From: Citrobacter arsenatis
GTDB lineage: Bacteria > Pseudomonadota > Gammaproteobacteria > Enterobacterales > Enterobacteriaceae
Assembly: GCF_004353845.1 (NCBI RefSeq)
Contig: NZ_CP037864.1
Span: 2,728,001-2,792,000 of the forward strand
Length of the DNA stretch: 64,000 nt
Direction of reading: 5' to 3'
Position 1 is the first letter of the stretch. Each line of letters starts with the position of its first letter. Positions 26,939-39,403 of the stretch are shown here, piece by piece. The notes below the pieces were generated by a model. That model was not told where the DNA came from and did not search any database. It saw only the letters and a program-made list of their open reading frames with translations. Made by a program: the position numbers and the translations under genes.

Positions 26939-27529
26939 ATGCAGCTTAAACGTGTGGCAGAAGCCAAACTGCCAACCCCCTGGGGTGATTTCCTGATGGT
27001 GGGATTTGAAGAACTGGCAACCGGACACGATCATGTCGCACTGGTATTTGGCGATATCACAGGCCAGACGCCTGTTCTGGCGCGTGTCCACTCGGAATGT
27101 CTGACTGGCGATGCGCTGTTTAGTCTGCGTTGCGATTGCGGTTTCCAGCTTGAAGCAGCCCTCACCCACATAGCTGAAGAAGGGCGTGGGATTCTGCTGT
27201 ATCACCGTCAGGAAGGACGTAACATCGGCCTGCTCAACAAAATCCGCGCTTACGCGTTGCAGGACCAGGGCTATGACACCGTTGAAGCTAATCATCAGTT
27301 AGGGTTTGCCGCAGACGAGCGCGATTTCACGCTATGTGCGGATATGTTCAAGCTGCTGGGTGTGGATGAGGTTCGTTTACTGACCAATAATCCGAAGAAA
27401 GTAGAAATCCTGACCGAAGCGGGAATCAATATTGTTGAACGCGTGCCGCTGATTGTGGGCCGTAACCCAAACAATGAACATTATCTGGACACCAAAGCCG
27501 CCAAGATGGGACATTTGTTGGGCAAGTAA
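26939..27529 (+). CDS. ribA: RibA, GTP cyclohydrolase II
   Basis: First committed step of riboflavin synthesis. It has 196 residues, as in E. coli. Zinc ligands C54, C65 and C67 (HSECLTGD, RCDCGFQ) and the YHRQEGRNIG segment are intact. The ATG at 26939 matches E. coli; the frame is open back to 26873. Divergent from pgpB; the 200 bp between them should contain the SoxRS-responsive promoter known in E. coli. Confidence 0.97.
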   Translation: MQLKRVAEAKLPTPWGDFLMVGFEELATGHDHVALVFGDITGQTPVLARVHSECLTGDALFSLRCDCGFQLEAALTHIAEEGRGILLYHRQEGRNIGLLNKIRAYALQDQGYDTVEANHQLGFAADERDFTLCADMFKLLGVDEVRLLTNNPKKVEILTEAGINIVERVPLIVGRNPNNEHYLDTKAAKMGHLLGK

Positions 27530-27544
27530 TCATTGTCACCCCTG

Positions 27545-27574
27545 TAAAAAAGCCTGCTCTCGCAGGCTTTTTTT
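27545..27574. terminator. Bidirectional terminator between ribA and acnA
   Basis: AAAAAAGCCTGC..GCAGGCTTTTTTT: seven-base GC stem with A and T tracts, between convergent genes. Confidence 0.93.
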
Positions 27575-27579
27575 ATATT

Positions 27580-30255
<2,676 letters not shown>

Positions 30256-30560
30256 AGCTCCTCCTTAAATGACAGGGTTGGATCCCCTGATTTCCTCAGG
30301 GTTAGTATTAAAGATAACACAAACAAAATGTAACGCTTTGATAACAACTCAAATTGATAAAAGTGGAGAGCGTCAAAACTGCCAGGTGAAGTAAATGGCA
30401 AGGAGAAAGGTTTAAGCGGTCAAAGATAATACGGTGAATGTGTAGCAAACACTGGCACAATCGATAATACGCTGATAAGCGTGGCTTATCGTACTTAATC
30501 GGAATAAATTATTTGATACACAAGAAGACGGACTAATAATATTTATAAAATACGTCGCAA
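30256..30560. other. acnA upstream region
   Basis: 305 bp between acnA and yciX, both reading leftward. It holds the acnA ribosome site (GGAGGAGC just before the ATG) and presumably its promoters. No convincing gene; the short frame on the minus strand at 30129-30401 overlaps the acnA 5' end. Confidence 0.45.
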
Positions 30561-30731
30561 TTATTGTTTCTGCTCATCATCATCCTCAAACAGCTCGATA
30601 AACGCCCGCTGCTCAGGAGAGAGTTTCCAGGTCGCTGGAATATTCGGCTTATTCACTGCACCACATTGACTCTCTTGTTCAAGGTCATCAGGCGATGGCG
30701 CCACGGTGACGCGTTGTTCCGGTGCGGACAT
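30561..30731 (-). CDS. yciX: YciX, small conserved protein
   Basis: 56-residue protein reading MSAPEQRVTVAP...SPEQRAFIELFED and ending DDDEQKQ. The sequence and position downstream of ymiA match E. coli YciX. Function unknown. It starts three bases after the ymiA stop with a G-rich ribosome site inside the ymiA end, which points to coupling. Confidence 0.75.
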   Translation of the reverse strand: MSAPEQRVTVAPSPDDLEQESQCGAVNKPNIPATWKLSPEQRAFIELFEDDDEQKQ

Positions 30732-30734
30732 GAT

Positions 30735-30875
30735 CTACCCCCACACGTTCCAGGCCACGAGCGCGATAATAATCCAGAACACGGCAGAGCCAAGAAACAC
30801 AGCGAACCAGGCTTTACGTTTCATCGCGGGATCCCTGCGTGCTGGCTGGTTTCCTGAAGACATCGCTAACCTCAT
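30735..30875 (-). CDS. ymiA: YmiA, small membrane protein
   Basis: 46-residue protein with a basic N-terminal part and one C-terminal transmembrane helix (AWFAVFLGSAVFWIIIALVA). Matches E. coli YmiA in length and sequence. The frame is open to 30920, but the start at 30875 gives the E. coli protein. Function unknown. Confidence 0.8.
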   Translation of the reverse strand: MRLAMSSGNQPARRDPAMKRKAWFAVFLGSAVFWIIIALVAWNVWG

Positions 30876-31137
30876 GCTATCGAAATCACTTATCATTTTG
30901 GCACCAAACAATCGGTACAATTAATCATCAGATAGGAGGAATCCTAATAAAAAAGGCGTAAAAAAGCCAGTTAATTTTCGTACTCGACCTGATAAATAAA
31001 TTATTTGTTTGATCGATTATAAATATTTGCGAGGAATTTTTGGCAAGCTGAGTAATTTGAAACTACTTTAGTGAGTCTTTACCATAAACAATATATGGTT
31101 AATATATAGATGAAAAATAATGAATAGCTCAGATTTT

Positions 31138-31175
31138 GTCGTCGGTATCCCTTTATGTTTAAGGATACCGACGAG
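31138..31175 (-). terminator. cysB terminator hairpin
   Basis: Eleven-base arms CGTCGGTATCC/GGATACCGACG about 14 bases beyond the cysB stop; on the minus strand it is followed by ACAAAAT, a weak T tract. Confidence 0.65.
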
Positions 31176-31188
31176 GTTACAGCCGTTA

Positions 31189-32163
31189 TTACTTCTCAGG
31201 CAATTTAATATCTTTAAACATGGCTTCAATATCGTCGTTGGAACGCAGCGCCACCGCCATATCCACCACATCGCGCGTCAGATGCGGCGCGAAACGCTGA
31301 ATAAAATCATACATATAGCTGCGTAAAAAGGTGCTGCGACGAAAACCAATTTTGGTGGTGCTATGACTGAAGATATCATGCGCATCTACCCGCACCAGAT
31401 CAGGATCGGAGACAGGATCAACCGCCATGCTGGCAATTACCCCCACACCGAGGCCCAGACGGACGTAGGTCTTAATAACATCGGCATCGGTCGCGGTAAA
31501 GACAATGCGCGGTTCCAGACCCGCACGATTGAACGCGGTGTCCAGCTCCGAACGTCCGGTAAATCCAAAGGTGTAGGTTACCAGTGGATACTGAGCCAGT
31601 TCCTCGATAGAGACGGAAGATTTACCCGCCAACGGATGGTCGGGGGTAACAACGATCGAACGGTTCCAGTGGTAGCAAGGTAGCATCACCAGATCGTCAT
31701 ACAGGTGCAGTGCTTCCGTCGCGATAGCAAAATCTGCATTTCCTTTCGAGACAGCTTCGGCGATTTGCGTTGGCGATCCCTGGTGCATGTGCAGTGAGAC
31801 GCGAGGATAACGCTCAATAAAACCTTTAATCACGTTCGGCAGCGCGTAACGCGCCTGAGTGTGCGTGGTGGCAATATACAGCGAACCTTTGTCCGGCCAG
31901 GTATGTTCACCAGCAACGGACTTAATGGCGTCGACCTTCGACAGAACTTCCCGCGCAATACGAATGACTTCCTGCCCCGCTGGCGTAACCTGGGTCAGGT
32001 GCTTACCACTACGGGCAAAAATCTGGATGCCAAGTTCATCTTCCAGCATACGAACTTGCTTACTGATACCGGGCTGGGAGGTATAAAGCCCTTCCGCCGT
32101 TGAGGAGACATTAAGGTTGTGGTTCACCACCTCAACAATGTAGCGAAGCTGCTGTAATTTCAT
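31189..32163 (-). CDS. cysB: CysB, LysR-family regulator of sulphur assimilation
   Basis: Activator of cysteine biosynthesis genes, responding to N-acetylserine. It has 324 residues, as in E. coli: N-terminal LysR helix-turn-helix (LNVSSTAEGLYTSQPGISKQVRMLEDELG) and periplasmic-binding-like effector domain. The nearby yciW is in its regulon in E. coli. Confidence 0.98.
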   Translation of the reverse strand: MKLQQLRYIVEVVNHNLNVSSTAEGLYTSQPGISKQVRMLEDELGIQIFARSGKHLTQVTPAGQEVIRIAREVLSKVDAIKSVAGEHTWPDKGSLYIATTHTQARYALPNVIKGFIERYPRVSLHMHQGSPTQIAEAVSKGNADFAIATEALHLYDDLVMLPCYHWNRSIVVTPDHPLAGKSSVSIEELAQYPLVTYTFGFTGRSELDTAFNRAGLEPRIVFTATDADVIKTYVRLGLGVGVIASMAVDPVSDPDLVRVDAHDIFSHSTTKIGFRRSTFLRSYMYDFIQRFAPHLTRDVVDMAVALRSNDDIEAMFKDIKLPEK

Positions 32164-32321
32164 GTTAAGCCATCCCGATTTGCGCCATCAAATCATCGTT
32201 TCATTGCAGGCTCACGGGCGCTGCTAATACGATTTAATAATAAAAAGTCTGTTAACTATAACCACTATATCATTTATATGTGAGCTGTATAGATATGACA
32301 AAAAATAATATGCCAGAAACA

Positions 32322-32347
32322 AAAAGGGTCGCTTACGCGACCCTTTT
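32322..32347. terminator. topA terminator
   Basis: Perfect 11-base arms AAAAGGGTCGC/GCGACCCTTTT with a four-base loop, 26 bases past the topA stop; followed by T-rich sequence on the minus strand. Confidence 0.9.
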
Positions 32348-32372
32348 GAGGAGAAATTCAGCCGAAATGCTG

Positions 32373-34970
32373 TTATTTCTTCCCTTCTACCCATTTACCG
32401 TCAACGAAGAACGCGGACCAACCGGTCGCTTTACCGTCTTTCTCAGCGGCAACGTATTGCTGCTTGGTTTTACGGCTGAAGCGAACCATGGACTTGTTGC
32501 CGTCCGGGTCAGTCTGCGGTGCATCTGCCAGATAGCGCAGTTTTTCCGGCAGACGATCGCGGAAGCGGTACAATTCTTCCACCAACGGTGCACGAGTTTC
32601 ACGTGATTTCGGGAACGTATTTGCCGCCAGGAAGATACCTGCAGCGCCATCACGTAACACGAAATACGCGTCAGATTTTTCACATGGCAGTTCCGGCAAC
32701 GGAACCGGATCCTCTTTCGGCGGAGCGACTTCACCGTTACGCAGGATCTTACGGGTGTTTTTGCACTCGTCGTTGGTACACGCCATGTACTTACCGAAAC
32801 GTCCCATTTTCAGGTGCATTTCAGAGCCACATTTCTCACACTCAACGATAGGACCGTCATAACCCTTAATGCGAAATTCACCCTCTTCGATCTCATAACC
32901 ATCGCAGGTAGGGTTATTACCACAGACATGCAGCTTGCGCTTAGGATCGATAAGATAGCTGTCCATCGCCGTGCCACACTTCTGGCAGCGACGTTTGGCG
33001 CGCAGAGCGTTCGTTTCCGCATCGTCGCCTTCCAGCACGTTCAGTACTTCGTTTTCCGGCACCAGGTTAATGGTGGTTTTGCACCGCTCTTTCGGGGACA
33101 GCGCGTAGCCGGAACAACCAAGGAAAACGCCGGTGCTGGCGGTACGAATACCCATCTTGCGTCCGCAGGTTGGGCAATCAATGCTGGTCAGCACCATCTG
33201 GTTCGGACGCATGCCGCCCTCTTCAGGATCTTTCTCAGCTTTATCCAGCTGCTGAGTAAAATCGGTGAAGAAGTTGTCGAGGACGCCCTTCCATTCGGCT
33301 TCGTGATTCGCCACCTGGTCGAGGCTGTCTTCCATCTGTGCGGTAAAATCGTAGTTCATCAGTTCGCGGAAGTTTTCTTCCAGACGATCTGTGACGATTT
33401 CACCCATTTTTTCAGCGTAAAAACGACGGTTCTCAACGCGAACATAACCGCGATCCTGAATCGTAGAAATGATCGACGCATAAGTGGATGGGCGACCAAT
33501 ACCACGTTTTTCCAGCTCTTTAACCAGTGACGCTTCGCTGAAGCGCGCAGGCGGCTTGGTAAAGTGCTGCGCAGGCGTCAGTTCGATAAGCGTCAACGTA
33601 TCGCCTTTATCCACCGCTGGTAAAATGCGGTCTTCATCGCCCTTACGCAGCGCAGGCATCACTTTCGTCCAACCATCGAAACGCAAAATACGACCACGCG
33701 CCTTGAGACGGAAATCACCCGCGCCCACGGTCAGCGTGGTGGAGTCATATTTGGCTGGCGTCATCTGACAGGCAACAAACTGACGCCAGATCAGCTGATA
33801 CAGTTTTTGCGCATCAGCTTCCATATCTTTCAGCGATTCCGCCTGCACAGCGACATCTGAAGGACGGATGGCTTCGTGTGCTTCCTGCGAATTCTCTTTG
33901 CTGGCGTACTGGTTCGCGCTCTCCGGCAGATACTTTTTGCCAAAATTATCGCTGATGTACTCGCGAACCATGTTCACCGCATCCTGGCTCAGGTTGGTTG
34001 AGTCAGTACGCATATAAGTGATGTAACCCGCTTCATACAAGCGCTGCGCCATCATCATGGTTTTCTTCACGCCGAAGCCCAGACGCGTACTGGCGGCCTG
34101 CTGTAGCGTGGAGGTGATGAACGGCGCGCCCGGCTTGCTGCTTGTCGGCTTATCTTCACGTTCCAGGACGCTATAGCGCGCTTTTTCCAACAGGCTAACT
34201 GCGGCAAGCGTTTGTTCCCGGTTGACCGGGCGGAACGGTTTGTCATTCTGATGCGTAACCTCAAGCGGTAACGCATCGCCGCCAGGCGTGGTCGTGTTGG
34301 CATCAATTTCCCAGAACTCTTCTGGAACGAACGCTTTGATTTCGCGTTCACGCTCAACCACCAGACGCACGGCAACCGACTGCACGCGGCCAGCTGACAG
34401 ACCACGCGCGATTTTTTTCCACAGCAGCGGCGACACCATATAGCCCACAACGCGGTCCATAAAGCGGCGCGCCTGTTGCGCATTGACACGGTCGATGTTC
34501 AACTCGCCCGGTTTTTCAAACGCCTGACGAATAGCGTTTTTAGTAATTTCGTTAAACACCACGCGGCTGTAGCGAGTGTCGTCGCCACCGATCACTTCCC
34601 GCAGGTGCCACGCAATGGCTTCCCCTTCGCGGTCAAGGTCGGTTGCGAGATAGATGTGGTCAGCTTTTTCAGCCAGTTGCTTCAGTTCAGAAACAACTTT
34701 CTCTTTACCGGGCAGCACTTCATAACGCGCATCCCAGTTGTGCCACGGGTCAACACCCATACGGTTGACGAGAGCGCCACGTTCATCCTTTTTGGGCTTT
34801 TTAGCCGTTTTGGTGGAGGTTGAGTCGGCGCTCTTTTTAGTTGCTGAGCCACTGGTCGGCAAATCACGGATATGACCGACGCTGGATTTCACCACGTAGT
34901 CATTACCCAGATACTTGTTGATCGTTTTGGCTTTTGCCGGGGACTCAACGATGACAAGAGCTTTACCCAT
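32373..34970 (-). CDS. topA: TopA, DNA topoisomerase I
   Basis: Type IA topoisomerase that relaxes negative supercoils. It has 865 residues, as in E. coli. The TOPRIM metal site DLDRE is at about 111-115, active-site tyrosine Y319 in GYITYMRTDSTN, and three C-terminal four-cysteine zinc ribbons (CPTCG, CQKCG, CEKCG) are followed by the basic tail. ATG at 34970 has AAAGG upstream; a GTG six bases earlier is an alternative. Confidence 0.98.
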   Translation of the reverse strand: MGKALVIVESPAKAKTINKYLGNDYVVKSSVGHIRDLPTSGSATKKSADSTSTKTAKKPKKDERGALVNRMGVDPWHNWDARYEVLPGKEKVVSELKQLAEKADHIYLATDLDREGEAIAWHLREVIGGDDTRYSRVVFNEITKNAIRQAFEKPGELNIDRVNAQQARRFMDRVVGYMVSPLLWKKIARGLSAGRVQSVAVRLVVEREREIKAFVPEEFWEIDANTTTPGGDALPLEVTHQNDKPFRPVNREQTLAAVSLLEKARYSVLEREDKPTSSKPGAPFITSTLQQAASTRLGFGVKKTMMMAQRLYEAGYITYMRTDSTNLSQDAVNMVREYISDNFGKKYLPESANQYASKENSQEAHEAIRPSDVAVQAESLKDMEADAQKLYQLIWRQFVACQMTPAKYDSTTLTVGAGDFRLKARGRILRFDGWTKVMPALRKGDEDRILPAVDKGDTLTLIELTPAQHFTKPPARFSEASLVKELEKRGIGRPSTYASIISTIQDRGYVRVENRRFYAEKMGEIVTDRLEENFRELMNYDFTAQMEDSLDQVANHEAEWKGVLDNFFTDFTQQLDKAEKDPEEGGMRPNQMVLTSIDCPTCGRKMGIRTASTGVFLGCSGYALSPKERCKTTINLVPENEVLNVLEGDDAETNALRAKRRCQKCGTAMDSYLIDPKRKLHVCGNNPTCDGYEIEEGEFRIKGYDGPIVECEKCGSEMHLKMGRFGKYMACTNDECKNTRKILRNGEVAPPKEDPVPLPELPCEKSDAYFVLRDGAAGIFLAANTFPKSRETRAPLVEELYRFRDRLPEKLRYLADAPQTDPDGNKSMVRFSRKTKQQYVAAEKDGKATGWSAFFVDGKWVEGKK

Positions 34971-35368
34971 ATTCACCTTTACCTAATTTGATTCTTCCAG
35001 AATGCGTCGCACGTTGATTCACCTTCCACTGGCGACGAGACATCGATATGGTCTCTGCGTCGGCGGATATCAACCCCTTAAACTGATTCGCGCTTGTAAT
35101 GTAACTCTCATGTAACTGAGTTAACAGGCTTTTTTTCTCACAAACGCTCTTGCACGACGAAGTATTGGTCGAATGTCAAGCAAATCTGTTGCCAGATTGA
35201 CGAAAGCGTCACACTGTACCTGATAAAATGCGTTACGCAACTTTATTAGCATGCAAAAACAAATCTCGCCAGTTGTAACACCGTCGTAAAGCCTTCATTT
35301 ATGTCAGGGAATATTTGCCCATAAGCTGGGCTCGGCGTAGACTAATGTCCTTGTTTAAGGAGTAAATC
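34971..35368. other. Divergent region topA-yciN
   Basis: 398 bp between topA and yciN with no gene. In E. coli the topA side holds several supercoiling- and Fis-sensitive promoters; I did not map individual elements. TAAGGAG precedes yciN. Confidence 0.5.
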
Positions 35369-35620
35369 ATGCATAAAGACACTCAACCCATCGATCGCGA
35401 AACGCTGCTGATTGAAGCCAACAAAATCATTCGTGAGCATGAGGACACGCTGGCGGGGATTGTCGCCACCGGCGTTACGCAGCGAAACGGCGTGTTGGTT
35501 TTCAGTGGAGATTACTTTTTAGACGAGCAAGGGCTACCGACGCCCAAAAGTACGGCAGTGTTTAATATGTTTAAACACCTGGCGCACGTACTTTCTGAAA
35601 AGTATCACTTGATCGATTAA
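35369..35620 (+). CDS. yciN: YciN, DUF2498 family protein
   Basis: 83-residue cytoplasmic protein, full length against E. coli YciN (MHKDTQPIDRETLLIEANKI...). Function unknown. Strong TAAGGAG ribosome site; REP element directly downstream. Confidence 0.93.
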   Translation: MHKDTQPIDRETLLIEANKIIREHEDTLAGIVATGVTQRNGVLVFSGDYFLDEQGLPTPKSTAVFNMFKHLAHVLSEKYHLID

Positions 35621-35633
35621 CACAACAAATGAG

Positions 35634-35720
35634 TTGCCGGATGGCGGATTCGCCTTATCCGGCCTACGAACCACTAAATCGGTAGGCCAGATAGGATACG
35701 TTAGCATCGCCATCCGGCAA
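35634..35720. repeat. REP pair (BIME)
   Basis: Two inverted REP units: TTGCCGGATGGCG at 35634-35646 pairs with CGCCATCCGGCAA at 35708-35720, with inner TTATCCGGCCTAC and GTAGGCC copies. Lies between the convergent yciN and sohB genes, the usual site for such elements. Confidence 0.85.
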
Positions 35721-35728
35721 TAACACTT

Positions 35729-36775
35729 TTACATCAGAGGTTTCTGACCCCGCTGCCACCAGCGCAGCAGTAAACGATCGGCGCTCTCCGCCGCGCTGCC
35801 GGTAAAACGGTCCATCAGTTTTTTACGCTGCAGATAACGTACGTTCAATACCTCACGACCTTCCATTAACCCGAGAATTACCTCATCGCTGGTATTGATC
35901 TCATCCACCAGCCCATTTGCCAGCGCCTGTTGCCCAAACCAGTGCTCACCCGTGGCAACCTGTTCAATGTCCAGAGTCGGACGCATGCGCTGGACGAAAT
36001 CTTTAAACAGATGATGCGTTTCGTTCAGATCTTCACGGAACTTCTGCCGCCCTTCTTCCGTGTTTTCACCGAGTAAGGTCAGCGTCCGCTTGTACTGTCC
36101 GGCGGTGTGCAGTTCGATATCAATATCTTTCCCTTTCAGGAAGCGGTTAAAGTTGGGGATCTGCGCCACCACGCCAATGGAGCCGACGATGGCAAACGGC
36201 GCCGAGACAATTTTATCCGCCACGCAGGCAATCATGTATCCGCCGCTCGCAGCGACTTTATCTACCGTAACGGTCAGCGGGATCTGCTTATCGCGCAGGC
36301 GTTGTAATTGCGACGCGGCCAGGCCATAGCCGTGTACCACACCGCCCGGGCTTTCCAGACGAACCACCACCTGATCCTTGGGTTTAACGACCGCCAGCAC
36401 TGCCGTCACCTCTTCACGTAATGCGCTGACCTCATGGGCATCCATACTGCCTTTAAAATCAAGTACCCACACGCGCGGTTTGTCAGATGACGTGCTGTCT
36501 CCCAGCTTCGCTTTTGCCTTGGCTGCCTTCGCTTCCTGTTTGTGTTTCTTTTTCTGCGCCTTATGCCAGAATTTTTGCTGATGCCCATCCAGTAAGGCCA
36601 GCGACAGGTCTTCTTTCATCTCTTTATATTGCTCGCTGAGATTAATAACCCGCAATTCCCCACGCTGACGTTTGCGTTGTGTCGCGTTTACGATCAACAT
36701 AACTACCACCGCAATAGCCACCACGACAGTGACAATTTTTGCCAAAAACAGCCCATATTCAGACAACAATTCCAC
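35729..36775 (-). CDS. sohB: SohB, inner-membrane S49-family peptidase
   Basis: Signal-peptide-peptidase-like serine protease; in E. coli a multicopy suppressor of degP loss. It has 348 residues from GTG 36775 (AAGGTGG upstream), matching E. coli. An N-terminal membrane helix is followed by a charged lysine-rich segment and the S49 catalytic domain with the nucleophile in VAASGGYM. Confidence 0.95.
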   Translation of the reverse strand: MELLSEYGLFLAKIVTVVVAIAVVVMLIVNATQRKRQRGELRVINLSEQYKEMKEDLSLALLDGHQQKFWHKAQKKKHKQEAKAAKAKAKLGDSTSSDKPRVWVLDFKGSMDAHEVSALREEVTAVLAVVKPKDQVVVRLESPGGVVHGYGLAASQLQRLRDKQIPLTVTVDKVAASGGYMIACVADKIVSAPFAIVGSIGVVAQIPNFNRFLKGKDIDIELHTAGQYKRTLTLLGENTEEGRQKFREDLNETHHLFKDFVQRMRPTLDIEQVATGEHWFGQQALANGLVDEINTSDEVILGLMEGREVLNVRYLQRKKLMDRFTGSAAESADRLLLRWWQRGQKPLM

Positions 36776-36995
36776 GAGACCCACCTTGGTTAAACAACGC
36801 TACTTTCGCTCAGTGTACAACAGCCTTGTTAACCCGTCTTGCTTCATCCATCCCGTGAGGAATCGGCAAAAAGCATGACAAAGCGTTCATTTTGCGGTGT
36901 TATTGCCTTTGGCTGATTGAAAAAGAACAGGGTTTAAGGCATAAAGCCCAAAAGTTATCGCGAACGAGATGGCCAGCCGTCGCCGAGGAGTAGCC

Positions 36996-37757
36996 GTGCA
37001 TTACCAACCTAAACAAGACCTTCTACAGGACCGCATTATTCTGGTCACTGGTGCCAGCGACGGCATCGGGCGTGAGGCCGCACAAACCTACGCGCGCTAC
37101 GGCGCGACCGTTATTCTGCTAGGGCGTAACGAAGAAAAGCTGCGCCAGGTTGCCCACACCATCGCCGATGAAAACGGTACGCAACCGCACTGGTTCACGC
37201 TGGATCTGCTCACCTGTACTTCTGACGAATGTCACCAGCTCGCACAGCGTATTGCCGCGCATTTCCCGCATCTGGATGGCGTACTGCATAATGCCGGATT
37301 GCTCGGCGATATTTGCCCGATGAGCGAGCAAAACCCGCAGGTCTGGCAGGATGTAATGCAGGTAAACGTCAACGCTACCTTTATGCTGACCCAGGCATTA
37401 TTGCCGTTATTACTCAAATCCGATGCCGGATCGCTGGTCTTTACCTCTTCAAGCGTTGGTCGCCAGGGGCGCGCCAACTGGGGGGCGTATGCTACCTCCA
37501 AATTTGCTACTGAAGGAATGATGCAAGTTCTGGCAGATGAATATCAGAACCGTCACCTGCGCGTAAACTGTATCAATCCAGGCGGTACACGTACCGGCAT
37601 GCGTGCCAGCGCGTTCCCGACGGAAGATCCGCAAAAATTGAAAACTCCCGCCGATATTATGCCGCTCTACCTGTGGCTGATGGGCGATGACAGCCGCCGT
37701 AAAACCGGTATGACTTTCGATGCCCAGCCGGGCCGTAAACCAGGAATTGCCCAATGA
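36996..37757 (+). CDS. yciK: YciK, SDR-family oxidoreductase
   Basis: Short-chain dehydrogenase of unknown substrate, 253 residues. TGASDGIG cofactor motif near residue 19, HNAG, and the catalytic FTSSSVGRQGRANWGAYATSK segment (S...YxxxK). The GTG start at 36996 has GAGGAG upstream and matches E. coli; the frame is open to 36969. It overlaps btuR by four bases (ATGA), as in E. coli. Confidence 0.94.
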   Translation: MHYQPKQDLLQDRIILVTGASDGIGREAAQTYARYGATVILLGRNEEKLRQVAHTIADENGTQPHWFTLDLLTCTSDECHQLAQRIAAHFPHLDGVLHNAGLLGDICPMSEQNPQVWQDVMQVNVNATFMLTQALLPLLLKSDAGSLVFTSSSVGRQGRANWGAYATSKFATEGMMQVLADEYQNRHLRVNCINPGGTRTGMRASAFPTEDPQKLKTPADIMPLYLWLMGDDSRRKTGMTFDAQPGRKPGIAQ

Positions 37758-38344
37758 GTGAAGAACGCTATCAGCAGCGCCAGCAGCGCGTAAAAGATCG
37801 GGTAGATGCCCGTGTTGCCGCAGCGAAGGATGAGCGCGGGATAATTATTGTGTTCACCGGAAACGGTAAGGGTAAAACCACCGCCGCGTTTGGTACCGCT
37901 ACGCGCGCAGTAGGCCACGGTAAAAAAGTCGGTGTGGTGCAATTTATTAAGGGTACGTGGCCAAACGGCGAACGAAACTTACTCGAACCCCACGGCGTCG
38001 AGTTTCAGGTCATGGCGACAGGATTTACCTGGGAAACGCAGAACCGCGAGTCCGATACTGCAGCCTGTATGGCCGTGTGGGAACACGGCAAGCGGATGTT
38101 GGCTGACGCTGAGCTGGATATGGTGATACTGGATGAGTTGACCTATATGGTGGCATACGACTACCTGCCGCTTGAAGAGGTCATCAATGCCCTCAATGCG
38201 CGCCCAGCCCATCAAACGGTGATTATTACCGGTCGTGGATGCCATCGCGATATTCTGGAGTTAGCGGATACAGTCAGCGAGCTGCGCCCGGTCAAGCATG
38301 CGTTTGAAGCGGGCGTGAAGGCCCAGATAGGGATCGATTACTGA
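37754..38344 (+). CDS. btuR: BtuR (CobA), cob(I)alamin adenosyltransferase
   Basis: ATP:corrinoid adenosyltransferase of cobalamin salvage and synthesis. It has 196 residues with the P-loop GNGKGKT at 36-42. Overlaps and is probably coupled to yciK. Confidence 0.97.
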   Translation: MSEERYQQRQQRVKDRVDARVAAAKDERGIIIVFTGNGKGKTTAAFGTATRAVGHGKKVGVVQFIKGTWPNGERNLLEPHGVEFQVMATGFTWETQNRESDTAACMAVWEHGKRMLADAELDMVILDELTYMVAYDYLPLEEVINALNARPAHQTVIITGRGCHRDILELADTVSELRPVKHAFEAGVKAQIGIDY

Positions 38345-38346
38345 GT

Positions 38347-38420
38347 GTAGGCCGGATAAGGCGTTTGTGTCTTATCCGGCTTCACGCTAACGCCTGATGG
38401 CGCGTTGCTTATCAGGCCTG
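38347..38420. repeat. REP elements after btuR
   Basis: REP-like palindromes: GTAGGCCGGATAAGGCG..TTATCCGGC at 38347-38380 and CGCCTGATGGCG..TATCAGGCCTG to 38420, between the convergent btuR and rluB genes. Confidence 0.8.
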
Positions 38421-38427
38421 GTCATGA

Positions 38428-39303
38428 TTAACCGTTGTTGCTACGACCGCCCGGACGACGGCTGCTGCCGACCTGAGAGTGGCGCTTCACCGCACGGCGG
38501 ATCTGATTAGCCTTCATACGGCGACGATCTTTCTCGACGGCGACTTTAGAGGTCGTTTCCGGCTTCAGTTCCACCAGCTCACGCAGATAGTTGGTCTGCG
38601 CAAGATCAAGCTCCGTCCAGCCGCCACGCGGCAGGCCTTTCGGCAGCGGAATATCACCATAACGGACGCGGATAAGACGGCTTACCTGTACACCTACAGC
38701 TTCCCACAGGCGACGGACTTCACGGTTACGCCCTTCGGTCAGCGTGACGTTGTACCACTGGTTGATCCCTTCACCGCCGCTGAACTTGATCGTTTTAAAT
38801 GCCGCCGGACCATCTTCCAGCTGCACGCCACGGCTCAGATCGCGCAATTTCGCGTCATCAACCTGACCAAATACACGCACCGCATATTCACGTTCCACTT
38901 CGCGGCTTGGGTGCATCAGACGGTTAGCCAGTTCACCATCGGTGGTAAACAGCAGTAAACCGCAGGTATTCACATCCAGACGCCCCACGGCAATCCAGCG
39001 CGCATCGCGCAGTTTAGGCAGACGATCAAATACGGTTGGACGACCTTCCGGGTCGTTACGGGTACACAGTTCACCTTCTGGCTTGTAATAGGCCAGTACG
39101 CGGCAGATTTGCTCCGCAGACTCTTTAACCGAAATCAGATGACCGTCGATGCGGATTTTTAGGCCCGGCGTGACTTCAACGCGATCGCCGAGCGTGGCAA
39201 TTTTACCATCAACGCTCACGCGACCCGCGGCAATAATAGATTCAATTTCACGGCGAGAACCGTGGCCAGCGCGCGCCAGCACTTTTTGTAACTTTTCGCT
39301 CAT
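38428..39303 (-). CDS. rluB: RluB, 23S rRNA pseudouridine(2605) synthase
   Basis: RsuA-family pseudouridine synthase, 291 residues as in E. coli. N-terminal S4 RNA-binding domain (SEKLQKVLARAGHGSRREIE) and catalytic aspartate D110 in GRLDVNTCGLLLFT; basic low-complexity C-terminal tail (KRHSQVGSSRRPGGRSNNG). Frame open upstream to 39330. Confidence 0.97.
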   Translation of the reverse strand: MSEKLQKVLARAGHGSRREIESIIAAGRVSVDGKIATLGDRVEVTPGLKIRIDGHLISVKESAEQICRVLAYYKPEGELCTRNDPEGRPTVFDRLPKLRDARWIAVGRLDVNTCGLLLFTTDGELANRLMHPSREVEREYAVRVFGQVDDAKLRDLSRGVQLEDGPAAFKTIKFSGGEGINQWYNVTLTEGRNREVRRLWEAVGVQVSRLIRVRYGDIPLPKGLPRGGWTELDLAQTNYLRELVELKPETTSKVAVEKDRRRMKANQIRRAVKRHSQVGSSRRPGGRSNNG

Positions 39304-39403
39304 AGAGCTTCCTTTAGATGTCGCCTTCACAGGCGTCGAACAGGAGAATCAACGGCGCCAGTCAGCGCCATTTTAAGGCCGCGTAGTATAGCGGTTCGCG
39401 CCC

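Noticed and set aside
26519..27295. 258-codon minus-strand frame over pgpB and ribA
   Set aside because: It is antisense to two certain genes and has no ribosome site or family features.
32814..33530. 238-codon plus-strand frame inside topA
   Set aside because: Antisense to the zinc-ribbon end of topA; long only because of codon bias.
35634..35720. REP palindromes as a CRISPR or mobile-element signal
   Set aside because: Sequence and position fit ordinary enterobacterial REP/BIME elements; there are no spacers.
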